Shown here piece after piece: positions 52,864 to 61,401 of a stretch of DNA of 64,000 nt. Each line of letters opens with the position of its first letter. Within the stretch, counting starts at the first letter, position 1. Source of the DNA: Chitinophaga agrisoli (GTDB lineage: Bacteria; Bacteroidota; Bacteroidia; Chitinophagales; Chitinophagaceae); the NCBI RefSeq assembly GCF_008386695.1, contig NZ_VUOC01000004.1, positions 124,001 to 188,000 on the forward strand, in the 5' to 3' direction. The notes under the pieces are model-generated. The model saw only the letters and a program-made list of their open reading frames with translations, made no database searches and was not told the DNA's origin. The position numbers and the translations under genes were made by a program.

Positions 52864-53161
52864 TCACGTGGTAGCAGCCGCCAGGAAACACAATCTGTGG
52901 GCCCAAAATGTTGCAGGCTAAAACCGGTATCAGCACCTTAACAGCGCAACCACTCCGCCACTGATACACGATTACCCCAACTCAACTCCACATCAAGTCC
53001 ACCTTTAGTCCACGTTTTGTCCATGGCAATCCCTACTGTGCTTGCTGTTTGCTTGCTATGTGCTTCGTAGTTAATATACTATCAGTATATATTCGCGCGC
53101 TCTCCCGTTAAAGGCAACTTTCTTGTATCCTACTTTTTACCTGGCAGCAAAAAATAGCGCG
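52864..53161. other. Spacer between convergent genes
   Basis: About 300 bases between the HAD phosphatase and DinB genes. I find no strong hairpin, repeat or reading frame; TCCAC/GTCCA words recur around 52990-53030 without clear structure. Confidence 0.4.
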
Positions 53162-53689
53162 TCACCATCCCACATACTCCGGTGGTTTTATACCGCAAAG
53201 CCTTAAATAAACCAATATTTGTCCCCTGTGATGGCTTTGATGGTCGCTCAATAAATTAATGATCTGTAACCTGGTCATAGGCCCGGCAAAGAATTTTACC
53301 GTATCCCCCAACTGCTTCGCATCAAAATTATCCAATGCTTTGATCGCATAATCATAGGTTGACAGGAGAACTGATCGTATACTATCCTTACTGGAGATCT
53401 TTTCATCAATTTTAAAGGCCGGATGATCTTCCGTTGTCAGATAAGTGGAGCTTAGCCAGCCAAGATTGCCGCATATGTGCAGCAGCTGCGCGCCAAAGCT
53501 TAATTCTTCTTTAGTGGGCTTATAGTCATACTTGTTCTCCGGCATCAGATCGGCCACCTTTAACATATATTCCTTCGAATGAGTAAGTTTAACACGGGCA
53601 GCGGCAAGGAACAACGAATCATGCCCCTGCCCGTTTACTGCGTGTATGGCAAAACTAAACAGGATAAGAATGGATCCAATAAATTTCAT
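53162..53689 (-). CDS. Exported DinB/YfiT-family protein
   Basis: 175 residues with a signal peptide (MKFIGSILILFSFAIHAVNG). The four-helix DinB fold is marked by LKVADLMPENKYDYKPTKEE, FGAQLLHICGNLGWL and the metal-binding DHQSHHRGQILVYLRLCGI. The His residues (helix 2 and HQSHH) would bind a divalent metal. DinB-like proteins are often thiol-dependent metalloenzymes; the specific reaction is unknown. Periplasmic members are a Bacteroidota/Acidobacteria trait. The 49-base gap to the DUF417 gene suggests co-transcription. Confidence 0.9.
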   Translation of the reverse strand: MKFIGSILILFSFAIHAVNGQGHDSLFLAAARVKLTHSKEYMLKVADLMPENKYDYKPTKEELSFGAQLLHICGNLGWLSSTYLTTEDHPAFKIDEKISSKDSIRSVLLSTYDYAIKALDNFDAKQLGDTVKFFAGPMTRLQIINLLSDHQSHHRGQILVYLRLCGIKPPEYVGW

Positions 53690-53738
53690 AGCTCTTATTT
53701 AAAAAAACGCGGTTATAAGATATGATACAACCCAGCTC

Positions 53739-54161
53739 TTAGCCTTTGCTGTGCCGCCCCGTTACCTGTAATGCAATTGCCAGAAATGCAAGGTCCTTTA
53801 CCACAAAGAAATCTGTAACCGGCACAAATTCAGACATTTTCCATATACCAGGCGTCGTAAATAAAAAGCTCAGCGTGGTCACAAAAATGATCAATGCCAG
53901 ATAGCCCCCTATCCGGCCCGCTGTCCGGCTACTAAAAGAGGCCAGCAGCAATACCCCTGTCACTATCTCAAAAACCCCTACCAGATCAGACACTACATTA
54001 ACAGAGGCTATCTTATACAACCAGCTCATTAAGAAACTGTGTTCAACATACGGCTTTATGGCCATAGCCTCTGCCGTTGTAAATTTTAAGAGCCCGATCC
54101 ATAGTAACACCAATGCAGTAGCGATAACGCCCAGCGCGTAGCCAGCTTTCTGAAGTTTCAT
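53739..54161 (-). CDS. DUF417/DoxX-like membrane protein
   Basis: 140 residues, four membrane helices. The opening GVIATALVLLWIGLLKFTTAEAMAIKPYVEHSFLMSW and the later VGVFEIVTGVLLLASF and FLFTTPGIW are characteristic of the YkgB/RclC DUF417 family, some of which take part in resistance to reactive chlorine or oxidative stress. No linked regulator is visible. It precedes the DinB gene on the same strand. Confidence 0.88.
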   Translation of the reverse strand: MKLQKAGYALGVIATALVLLWIGLLKFTTAEAMAIKPYVEHSFLMSWLYKIASVNVVSDLVGVFEIVTGVLLLASFSSRTAGRIGGYLALIIFVTTLSFLFTTPGIWKMSEFVPVTDFFVVKDLAFLAIALQVTGRHSKG

Positions 54162-54462
54162 GTTGTCGTTTTAAGGTGATTAGATTAGTGAGTTGTTTTT
54201 TTCTTTAGTCGGCGCTTTGACTAAAACCTTACAACAGGCGTAAAATTACCTGACTGCTGGGCACTGCAGCTGGCTTAAAATATTCGTGGTATCCCTGACA
54301 TAAACTGATCTGTAGAATAGCCGGCGTCATATGCCGTTTCATTCTTTTTTGCCGCTCATTAACTTGTCCTGTCCCCTATCTGAGCCGCTTTGGATTTCTT
54401 GCCAATGAGCTTTTTTATTCCTAATTTATATTCCTCTTTTATCAACCTGTAAATCTGTTCTA
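54162..54462. other. Spacer between divergent genes
   Basis: About 300 AT-rich bases between the DUF417 gene and the acyltransferase-like gene. It should contain both promoters. No clear TAnnTTTG pair or structure stood out. Confidence 0.4.
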
Positions 54463-55662
54463 ATGACAACCGCCGCTTCCGCCATTCCTGCGCCTCCATC
54501 CCCACGCCTGTTATCGATTGATTTCCTGAGGGGCCTGGTGATGGTCATCATGGCGCTGGACCACGTCAGGGATTTTATGCATTTTGACATCCCGTTCTTT
54601 AATCCCCTGGATGAAACAAAAACATCCATCGGCTTATACCTTACCCGCTGGGTCACACATTTTTGTGCGCCCACATTCGTGATGCTGGCCGGAGCCAGCA
54701 TTTACCTGGTAAGTACCCGCCGCAGCCGGGAAGATCTGCGCCGCTTCCTGCTTACCCGCGGCCTCTGGCTGATCTTGATAGACCTTACCCTCATGAGCTT
54801 CATTTTCAGCTTTACGCCGCATTTCGTCTTCTTTGGGGTGATAGCCGCCATTGGTATGAGTATGATCCTGTTATCGCTGCTGCTCTCCCTGCCGGTAGGA
54901 GCCGTATTTTCCATTGGGCTCTTCATCATCCTGTTCCACAATCTGACAGATGGAATACAACTGCAGCCCGGCACGCCCTTACAGTTGTTGTGGGGATTGC
55001 TGCGGAGCACCGCAGGAATGCAGCTGGGCAGCATGACAATTTTTGCCGGTTATCCTATCCTGCCCTGGTTTGGGGTGATGGCCGCCGGGTATGGCCTGGG
55101 CTCCTTGTTCCGGCACGGTTATGACGCCGCCAAACGCAAACACGTGCTGCGTTATGTTGGCGCAGCGGCCATCCTGCTTTTTCTGGTGCTGCGTTACTTC
55201 AATATATATGGTAATCCAACACCCTGGAAACCAGGCGCCACCACTACCCAATCGGTAATGAGCTTCTTTAATGTGCTTAAATATCCGCCGTCTTTACTCT
55301 TCTTATTGATTACCCTGGGACCCGTGCTCATATTCCTCTCTTTCCTGGACAACGCGCGTATCCGCCCCGGTCATCCACTCATCAGCATAGGCAGGGTACC
55401 CTTCTTCTATTATATACTGCATATGCACGCTATTCATCTGATAGCCGTGCTGGTGGGGGTGATTATGGGCTTTCCGCTGGCGCAGATGCTCACCCATAAT
55501 TTTTCGCTGGATGCGGCCAAACTGCGGGGACAGTATGGGGTATCACTGGCATGGGTATATGCGATATGGTTGTTACTGGTACTGGGACTCTACCCGCTGT
55601 GCAGGCGCTACGCCGCTTATAAACAACAACACCAGGATAAGCGCTGGCTAAGTTATCTCTGA
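54463..55662 (+). CDS. DUF1624/HGSNAT-like multispanning acyltransferase
   Basis: 399 residues with about ten membrane helices. The opening RLLSIDFLRGLVMVIMALDHVRDF, with the conserved D-x-x-R-G and the His of DHVR, and the FMHFDIPFFNP loop match the heparan-alpha-glucosaminide N-acetyltransferase catalytic-domain family. Such proteins move acetyl groups across the membrane to sugars; the bacterial acceptor is mostly unknown. The stop codon abuts a repeat element that fills the whole gap to the convergent desaturase gene. Confidence 0.88.
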   Translation: MTTAASAIPAPPSPRLLSIDFLRGLVMVIMALDHVRDFMHFDIPFFNPLDETKTSIGLYLTRWVTHFCAPTFVMLAGASIYLVSTRRSREDLRRFLLTRGLWLILIDLTLMSFIFSFTPHFVFFGVIAAIGMSMILLSLLLSLPVGAVFSIGLFIILFHNLTDGIQLQPGTPLQLLWGLLRSTAGMQLGSMTIFAGYPILPWFGVMAAGYGLGSLFRHGYDAAKRKHVLRYVGAAAILLFLVLRYFNIYGNPTPWKPGATTTQSVMSFFNVLKYPPSLLFLLITLGPVLIFLSFLDNARIRPGHPLISIGRVPFFYYILHMHAIHLIAVLVGVIMGFPLAQMLTHNFSLDAAKLRGQYGVSLAWVYAIWLLLVLGLYPLCRRYAAYKQQHQDKRWLSYL

Positions 55663-55840
55663 TAATATGCTGATGTGCTAATATGCTGATTACCAACAAT
55701 AGCACAAAAACTAAATGCTGATGTACAAATGATCTCAAATCATTTATGCATCAGCATTTACTATTCTTACAAAAAAGTATATCCGTTATCCGTACATCCG
55801 CACATTAGCACATTAGCACATTAGCATATTAGCACATCAA
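55663..55840. repeat. Octamer-armed inverted-repeat element A
   Basis: The gap between two convergent stop codons is filled completely. Left arm 55666-55689: TATGCTGA TGTGCTAA (8+8) and TATGCTGA. Right arm 55801-55840: CACATTAG three times, CATATTAG, CACATCAA, the reverse-complement family of the left arm. A 22-base stem-loop (55712-55760) sits between. A second element of the same design lies at 60243-60478. Confidence 0.75.
55712..55760. terminator. Core hairpin of repeat element A
   Basis: TAAATGCTGATGTACAAATG continues to a 5-base loop (CTCAA) and its near-perfect complement; 19 of 22 pairs match. It lies between convergent genes and can act as a bidirectional terminator. Confidence 0.6.
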
Positions 55841-56608
55841 TTACGCTGCCGCACGGTACTGCGTCCGTTTCACCTTAGCAGATTTCAGCTTGATGATACC
55901 CAGCCAGTTCATGGTTTTCATTACCGGGTAAGTAGGATCCAGCTCAAACCATTTCTTTGCGAAATTAGGGCTGTCCTTGAACTTATGGTGGTTATTCTGG
56001 AACAGTTCGCCCAGCAGTAAGATACCCCAGGGAGAAGAGTTACGGGAATGATCACCGTTATTGAAATTGCTATAACCATATTTGTGGCCGCACCAGTTTA
56101 CCACTGCGCCCTGTACGGGGCCCATCAGGAAGTGGATAGGCAGCAGCAGGAACCAGATCCAGCTGGGAGCAAAAGCTACATAAAACGCTACATAACCTGC
56201 TATAAATACCAGCCTGGTAAGGATGTGATCACCAAAGCGGTCGAGCGAAGCCCATTCCGGCAGTGGCTCTTCCAGGAACTTGGCGTCCGGCTGACGTTTG
56301 TGGTTCAGATAATCGTTATATATCTGGCGGGTACGCACCATCATGCTCCATACATCTTTGAAGAAGTGGGGAGAATGCGGATCGTGCTCAGTATCGCTAT
56401 ATTCATGATGCATACGGTGCATTACGCCATATGCCCTTGGAACCAGGTAAGAAGAGCCCTGGAAAAACCAGGTGCTGAAATAGAATACCCGTTCCCAGCC
56501 CTTGCTGGTGGTATACATCTGATGGGAAGCATACCGGTGCAGGAAGAATGTGTGAAAGAACAATGATAAGAACCAGTGCACACAGAAAAAGATCAAAATC
56601 GCTGTCAT
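55841..56608 (-). CDS. Acyl-CoA/fatty acid desaturase (delta-9 type)
   Basis: 255 residues. The three histidine boxes that bind the diiron centre are HRYASH, HRMHHEYSDTEHD and, near the C-terminus, NNHHKF. Membrane helices surround them (ILIFFCVHWFLSLFFHTFF, VFIAGYVAFYVAFAPSWIWF). It introduces a double bond into membrane fatty acids using O2 and reduced electron carrier. Length and boxes are normal for the bacterial SCD-like family. The stop codon is adjacent to repeat element A. Confidence 0.94.
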   Translation of the reverse strand: MTAILIFFCVHWFLSLFFHTFFLHRYASHQMYTTSKGWERVFYFSTWFFQGSSYLVPRAYGVMHRMHHEYSDTEHDPHSPHFFKDVWSMMVRTRQIYNDYLNHKRQPDAKFLEEPLPEWASLDRFGDHILTRLVFIAGYVAFYVAFAPSWIWFLLLPIHFLMGPVQGAVVNWCGHKYGYSNFNNGDHSRNSSPWGILLLGELFQNNHHKFKDSPNFAKKWFELDPTYPVMKTMNWLGIIKLKSAKVKRTQYRAAA

Positions 56609-56776
56609 TATGCTACTTTAAAATGAGTATTAAGGGGCAAAGTTAGACTAATTAATTGGTGTTCAAAGCAATGAAATGTTAAAAGCGCTATGGGCGCGCT
56701 GCTGCCGGGTTTGCGCGGAGGGGCTGGCTGGCAGCAATTACTGGCCCCTTTGATGCCACAATTTGTGGCCCATCTG

Positions 56777-58447
56777 TTACCGTTCGATCTTCGCCCAACG
56801 CAATTCCAATATATTCAACCCGTTATCCCGCAACCCATGTACATAAGGCTGTATAAAATGGATAGCCTCATCATAAAACACAGGTACCAGCGGCGCATCC
56901 GCTACCACCATCCGGTCCATTTGCCGGTACAGCTCGTACCGCAGGGAATCGTTGGTCTCCAGCAGCGACTGCTCATACAAGCGGTCAAAAGCCGGGTTGG
57001 CATACCGCGTATAATTGGGCGGGGCCGGGTTCCCTCCATAGAAAAAGGCCAGGTAACTTTCCGCGTCCGGGTAGTCCGCTATCCAGGTGCTGCGGAAAAA
57101 CACAGCGGCGGATTTGGCGGTTTGCTCCAGCAACAGGCTTTTCTGGATCACTTCCACCTGTATCCGTATACCTACTTCCTGCAGCTGCGCAGCAATATAA
57201 TTGGCCAGGTCCGCATACATGGGGATGGTCAGCAGCCGTATCACCGGCAGACCCTTTCCTTCCGGAAAACCAGCTTCCTGTAACAGCTGCCGGGCCAGCG
57301 TGGGGTTATAATTATATCCTTTTACTTTATCCGCATCAAAAGACGGCAATCCCCTGGGCACAAAACCTGCATTGGCCGGCGTGCCAATACTGTTACGCAG
57401 ATAGGTCATCATTTTTACCCGGTCAAAACCATAGTTGATGGCCAGCCGTATCTTTTTAAGCCGGGTGGGCGATTGCTGCACAGGCGTCTTGCTGCTATCC
57501 AGCAAAAAGCCCAGGTACTCCACGTTCAGATAAGGGCTTTTGGCCAATACCATTTTACCAGCCCACTCCTTTTTTAACTGCCCCGTTTTGGTAAGCACCT
57601 CATCTTTAAAGGAGGCGTCCAGGTCATTCATAAAATCCAGTTGCCCCTGCCGGAATAGCAGGAATTCTGTGGCCTTATTATCCAGGAAGGTCATTTTCAC
57701 CGCATCCAGATAAGGCAGGGAATGCCCGTCGCTGTCTTTTTCGAAATACCGGGGATGGCGGTGCAGGATCAGGGCCTGCCCTTCATCCCAAACAAAGAAC
57801 TGGAAAGGCCCCGTACCGCATGGATGCCGCCGGAAATCTGCCCCGTACTTTTCCACTACCTCGTGTGGCACAATAGAGCAGTATTGCATACTCAGGATCC
57901 CCAGTATAGGATGGAAAGGCTGCAGCAGTGTGAGTTGAAAAACGGAGTCATTCAGCGCCCGGAACCCTTTTTCCGGATCCACCTTCCCATTAAAGATCCA
58001 GGCGCCGGGAGATGCGGTGGCCGGATCCATGATCCGCCGGAAGCTATACACTACATCCCGGGCAGTCATTTGCCGCCCCTTACCACCTGTAAAAGCTTCG
58101 TTATCATGAAAGTAAACGTCTTTTCGTAAATAAAAAGTGTAAGTCAGATGATCGGCAGATTCCTCCCACCGGGTCGCCAGCGAAGGGCGTATTACCATCT
58201 GCGTATCCGGTTCTACCAAGGTATTGTAGACCAGGTGCACGGCCCAGATAATTGCCTGGCTTTTGGCAAAGGCGGGATCCAGGGACGAAAGCCCGTCTGT
58301 GTGGTTAAAGCGGAACACCTGCTGATCCTGCCGGGCTGTACGCTGACAGCCAGATAGGCATAACCATAAAACACCATATATAAAAACAACGGAATAACCC
58401 CTTAAAAAAACAATAAGTCCCGGACTTTCACGTTTGTTAGCCGTCAT
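56777..58447 (-). CDS. ABC-type peptide/oligopeptide substrate-binding lipoprotein (SBP family 5), orphan
   Basis: 556 residues, lipobox LSGC after a signal helix (FIYGVLWLCLSGC). Family 5 motifs: LDPAFAKSQAIIWAVHLVYNTLV, TRWEESADHLTYTFYLRKDVYFHDNEAFTGGKG, ARDVVYSFRRIMDP and NPTLARQLLQEAGFPEGKGLP, then SVWIADYPDAESYL-like STWIADYPDAESYLAFF. It binds oligopeptides or similar ligands. No permease or ATPase genes flank it, so it either serves a transporter encoded elsewhere or has another role. Confidence 0.92.
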   Translation of the reverse strand: MTANKRESPGLIVFLRGYSVVFIYGVLWLCLSGCQRTARQDQQVFRFNHTDGLSSLDPAFAKSQAIIWAVHLVYNTLVEPDTQMVIRPSLATRWEESADHLTYTFYLRKDVYFHDNEAFTGGKGRQMTARDVVYSFRRIMDPATASPGAWIFNGKVDPEKGFRALNDSVFQLTLLQPFHPILGILSMQYCSIVPHEVVEKYGADFRRHPCGTGPFQFFVWDEGQALILHRHPRYFEKDSDGHSLPYLDAVKMTFLDNKATEFLLFRQGQLDFMNDLDASFKDEVLTKTGQLKKEWAGKMVLAKSPYLNVEYLGFLLDSSKTPVQQSPTRLKKIRLAINYGFDRVKMMTYLRNSIGTPANAGFVPRGLPSFDADKVKGYNYNPTLARQLLQEAGFPEGKGLPVIRLLTIPMYADLANYIAAQLQEVGIRIQVEVIQKSLLLEQTAKSAAVFFRSTWIADYPDAESYLAFFYGGNPAPPNYTRYANPAFDRLYEQSLLETNDSLRYELYRQMDRMVVADAPLVPVFYDEAIHFIQPYVHGLRDNGLNILELRWAKIER

Positions 58448-58517
58448 TTTACATGTATGAGTTTATATTTTACACTGTAAATTAATATCTTTCGGTTTTA
58501 AATACGATTTCTGATTT

Positions 58518-60242
58518 ATGCGTGGCGTACCTATCTTATTATTGACTCTTCTGATGGCGTTGTGTGCACGGGCCCAGCAACAATCGCATTTTAAAGGAAC
58601 AAAGGAGCCTCATTTCACCCGTGTAGACAGCCTCCGGGGCTCCATTACCCGCGAGCGCGCCTGGTGGGATGTGGTGAGCTACGACCTGCAGGTAAATGTA
58701 ACACCGTCTGACAGCACCTTCAGCGGTTCCAACACCATCACTTACAAGGTATTAAAAGCAGACAGCGTGATGCAGATCGATCTGCAGTATCCCATGGCAA
58801 TCGATAGCGTAGCCATGGATATTGATAGCCTGAAGATCTCCACCAAAACAAAACTGGAATTTGAGCGCGACAGCAATGTATGGTATATCCGGATGAGAAA
58901 ATCGGAGAAAATAGGCACTGAGAAGAAGGTGACGATATTTTACCATGGCAAGCCCAAAGTAGCAGTAAATGCCCCCTGGGATGGCGGCGTGGTATGGACC
59001 AAAGACTCCCTGGGCCGTACCTGGGTGGCCACTGCCTGTCAGGGCCTGGGCGCCAGCGTATGGTGGCCTAATAAAGACCACCAGAGCGATGAGCCGCAAT
59101 ACATGACCATCAGCGTTACCGTGCCCCAGGACCTCGTAGATGTTTCCAACGGCCGCCTGAAGATCAAATTTCCAAACAAGGAAGACAACACCGTGACCTA
59201 TGTATGGTATGTGAGCAACCCTATCAATAACTATGATGTAGCGCTGAACATTGGTCACTATAAAGAGATCAAGGACACCTATAACGGCGAAGGCGGCAAG
59301 CTGGACCTGGACTACTGGGTATTGGACTATAACGTAGAGAGGGCAAAAAAACACTTCGAAGTGGTAAAACCCATGCTAAAATGTTTTGAATACTGGTTTG
59401 GCAAATACCCCTTCTATAAAGACAGTTACAAGCTGGTAGACGCCCCTCACCTGGGTATGGAGCACCAGAGCGCCGTTGCCTATGGCAATGGTTACCAGAT
59501 GGGCTATAAAGGCAGGGATCTTTCCGGTACCGGCCAGGGCCTCAAATGGGACTTCATCATTGTGCATGAAAGCGGCCATGAATGGTTTGGTAATAACATC
59601 ACCACCCGCGATATCGCTGACATGTGGGTACATGAAGGTTTCACCAACTACTCCGAAACCCTCTTCACGGAATGCCAATATGGGGAGGAAGCCGGTAACG
59701 AATACCAGATGGGCACCCGTAAGAACATCAAGAACGATATTCCCATCATCGGGCATTACGGCGTAAACAACGAAGGCTCCGGGGATATGTATTACAAAGG
59801 CGCCACCCTGGTACATATGATCCGCCAGATCATTGATGATGATGAGGCCTTCCGCCAGCTGCTGCGCGATATGAACCGTGATTTTGGCGGCCTTACCATC
59901 TCCTCCGCAGAAGTGGAACAGTACATTATGGATAAAACCGGCAAAGACCTCCGCAAGACCTTCGACCAATACCTGCGTGATACCACCCTGCCGGAGCTGC
60001 AATACCGTATTGTAGGCCAGGTGCTGTATTTCCGCTGGTCTTCAGATATCCAGAACTTTGATATGCCGGTGAAAGTAACCGTAGGTATCGATAACTTCCA
60101 GTTTATCCACCCCGGCCCGCGCTGGGCAACGGCTAACCTCAGCTATATGGATCCTAAATACTTTAAGGTGGACAAGAAGTTCTATATTAAAGTAAAAGAA
60201 ATGAAGACGGTGAAGGAGATGAAGGACGCGCTCAAGAAATGA
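58518..60242 (+). CDS. M1-family metallopeptidase (second copy), exported
   Basis: 574 residues with a signal peptide (to CARAQ). Zinc site HESGHEWFGNN (350-354) with Glu373 in MWVHEGFTNYSE; the anchoring motif is GMEHQ (313-317). The N-terminal beta-domain begins WWDVVSYDLQVNVTPSDSTFSGSNTITY. It lacks the last helical domain of aminopeptidase N, like other leukotriene-A4-hydrolase-sized members. A TATCTTTC box lies 25 bases upstream. The stop codon directly abuts repeat element B. Confidence 0.94.
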   Translation: MRGVPILLLTLLMALCARAQQQSHFKGTKEPHFTRVDSLRGSITRERAWWDVVSYDLQVNVTPSDSTFSGSNTITYKVLKADSVMQIDLQYPMAIDSVAMDIDSLKISTKTKLEFERDSNVWYIRMRKSEKIGTEKKVTIFYHGKPKVAVNAPWDGGVVWTKDSLGRTWVATACQGLGASVWWPNKDHQSDEPQYMTISVTVPQDLVDVSNGRLKIKFPNKEDNTVTYVWYVSNPINNYDVALNIGHYKEIKDTYNGEGGKLDLDYWVLDYNVERAKKHFEVVKPMLKCFEYWFGKYPFYKDSYKLVDAPHLGMEHQSAVAYGNGYQMGYKGRDLSGTGQGLKWDFIIVHESGHEWFGNNITTRDIADMWVHEGFTNYSETLFTECQYGEEAGNEYQMGTRKNIKNDIPIIGHYGVNNEGSGDMYYKGATLVHMIRQIIDDDEAFRQLLRDMNRDFGGLTISSAEVEQYIMDKTGKDLRKTFDQYLRDTTLPELQYRIVGQVLYFRWSSDIQNFDMPVKVTVGIDNFQFIHPGPRWATANLSYMDPKYFKVDKKFYIKVKEMKTVKEMKDALKK

Positions 60243-60478
60243 TGTGCTAATATGCCAATATGCTAATGTGCTAATGAAATTGCAGCGGATAGCATACTAA
60301 AAACTATTGCTAAACAGAAAATGCTGATGTTCAATGGTTATCCATTTCAACATCAGCATTTTTATCTATTGACAGGTTGAATCCTGCTATCAACTACAAA
60401 AACGATCCTTTATCAGGCTGGTAGTCCGATAGACAGCATACGATCATTAGCACATTAGCATATCAGCACATTAGCACA
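60243..60478. repeat. Octamer-armed inverted-repeat element B
   Basis: It fills the gap between two convergent stop codons. Left arm 60243-60274: TGTGCTAA TATGCCAA (8+8), TATGCTAA, TGTGCTAA. Right arm 60451-60482: CACATTAG, CATATCAG, CACATTAG, CACATTAA, whose last bases form part of the oxidoreductase stop codon. The central stem-loop at 60318-60363 shares AAATGCTGATG with element A. Confidence 0.75.
60318..60363. terminator. Core hairpin of repeat element B
   Basis: AAAATGCTGATGTT pairs perfectly with AACATCAGCATTTT, extended by partial AATGG/CCATT pairing. TTTTATC follows on the plus strand. A bidirectional terminator function is likely. Confidence 0.65.
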
Positions 60479-61144
60479 TTAACTCTTCTTTTTCTTCACG
60501 ATCTTAAATGCATGATCCCAGCTCCCCGTCCGGAACCCATATGCATTCCATAATATTCCCAACGGCTCTATATTACGGCTCATAATGATCTTACCCATAT
60601 CCGCCACATCTTCCCAGCCCATCTGGTGCAGGATCCCGGTCACCTCCTTTTTAGCCTGAAGATTATTACCACAAATAAACATGGTAGGTTTTTCGCTGTC
60701 CTGCTGATGCTGGAACATCATCTCGTGCCCAACGCAGCTGAGGGCTTTTACTACGTTGGCGTCTGGCGGCAGCCAGGCCTGTATCTGCTCCCCGGCAGAA
60801 CTGAGGCCGGTCACAAAAGACATACGCCCTTCCTTATCCGGGCCTTTACCGTCCAGTGGATTAGTAACATCTACGATGGTTTTCCCCTTAAAATTCCAGA
60901 TACCGGCTTGTTCGATCGCACTTTTAGCGCCTATCCAGCTTACACAGATAACAATGAGATGCCCGGATGATGCCGCCTCCCGGAATGTGCCGATAACGGC
61001 GGCAGGCCCCTGGCGTTTAGCCCATTGCTGCAATGCTTCCTTAGCAGGATTACGTGTTCCAATAATGACATGGTGGCCCATTCCTACAAACCCGGCGCCT
61101 AAAGTGAGCCCTACAGCCCCACTACCCAGGATACCGATATTCAT
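60479..61144 (-). CDS. NADP-binding oxidoreductase (F420H2:NADP oxidoreductase/NPD-like, COG2085 type)
   Basis: 221 residues. Rossmann motif MNIGILGSGAVGLTLGAGFV, HHVIIGTRNP (NADP-specific Arg), VICVSWIGAKSAIEQAG, KTIVDVTNPLDG and VVKALSCVGHEMM. Members reduce small substrates with NADPH; in organisms without F420 the natural partner is unknown. Monocistronic; its stop codon overlaps the right arm of repeat element B. Confidence 0.9.
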   Translation of the reverse strand: MNIGILGSGAVGLTLGAGFVGMGHHVIIGTRNPAKEALQQWAKRQGPAAVIGTFREAASSGHLIVICVSWIGAKSAIEQAGIWNFKGKTIVDVTNPLDGKGPDKEGRMSFVTGLSSAGEQIQAWLPPDANVVKALSCVGHEMMFQHQQDSEKPTMFICGNNLQAKKEVTGILHQMGWEDVADMGKIIMSRNIEPLGILWNAYGFRTGSWDHAFKIVKKKKS

Positions 61145-61401
61145 ATGACGTGAAGTATTTGCAGGAAGTTAAGAAAATTTAGTCACTAAGGCTGAATAAA
61201 TTACATAACGAAGCGTAACATATCTGTTGATGGGGGATCCTAACCGTTACGCCCCTACTGTAAAACGCCACCCTGTCGGGTGCTGTTTAGCATAAAACTG
61301 ACCGGCGCCAGGCAAGCCTCACATTTACAGTACAGGGAAAACACAGGCCCGCCGTACCAGCAGCCCGGAAAGATCAATGGGGTTAAAAAAGCCGTTCATG
61401 C
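61145..61401. other. Spacer between two minus-strand genes
   Basis: About 260 bases. A small CACCC/GGGTG hairpin at about 61271-61284 is the only structure seen. No convincing gene. Confidence 0.4.

Noticed and set aside
55801-55840. Possible CRISPR or simple microsatellite
   Set aside because: The 8-base tandem units have no spacers, so not CRISPR. The matching inverted arm and central hairpin make it more than a plain microsatellite, so it is reported as a repeat element instead.
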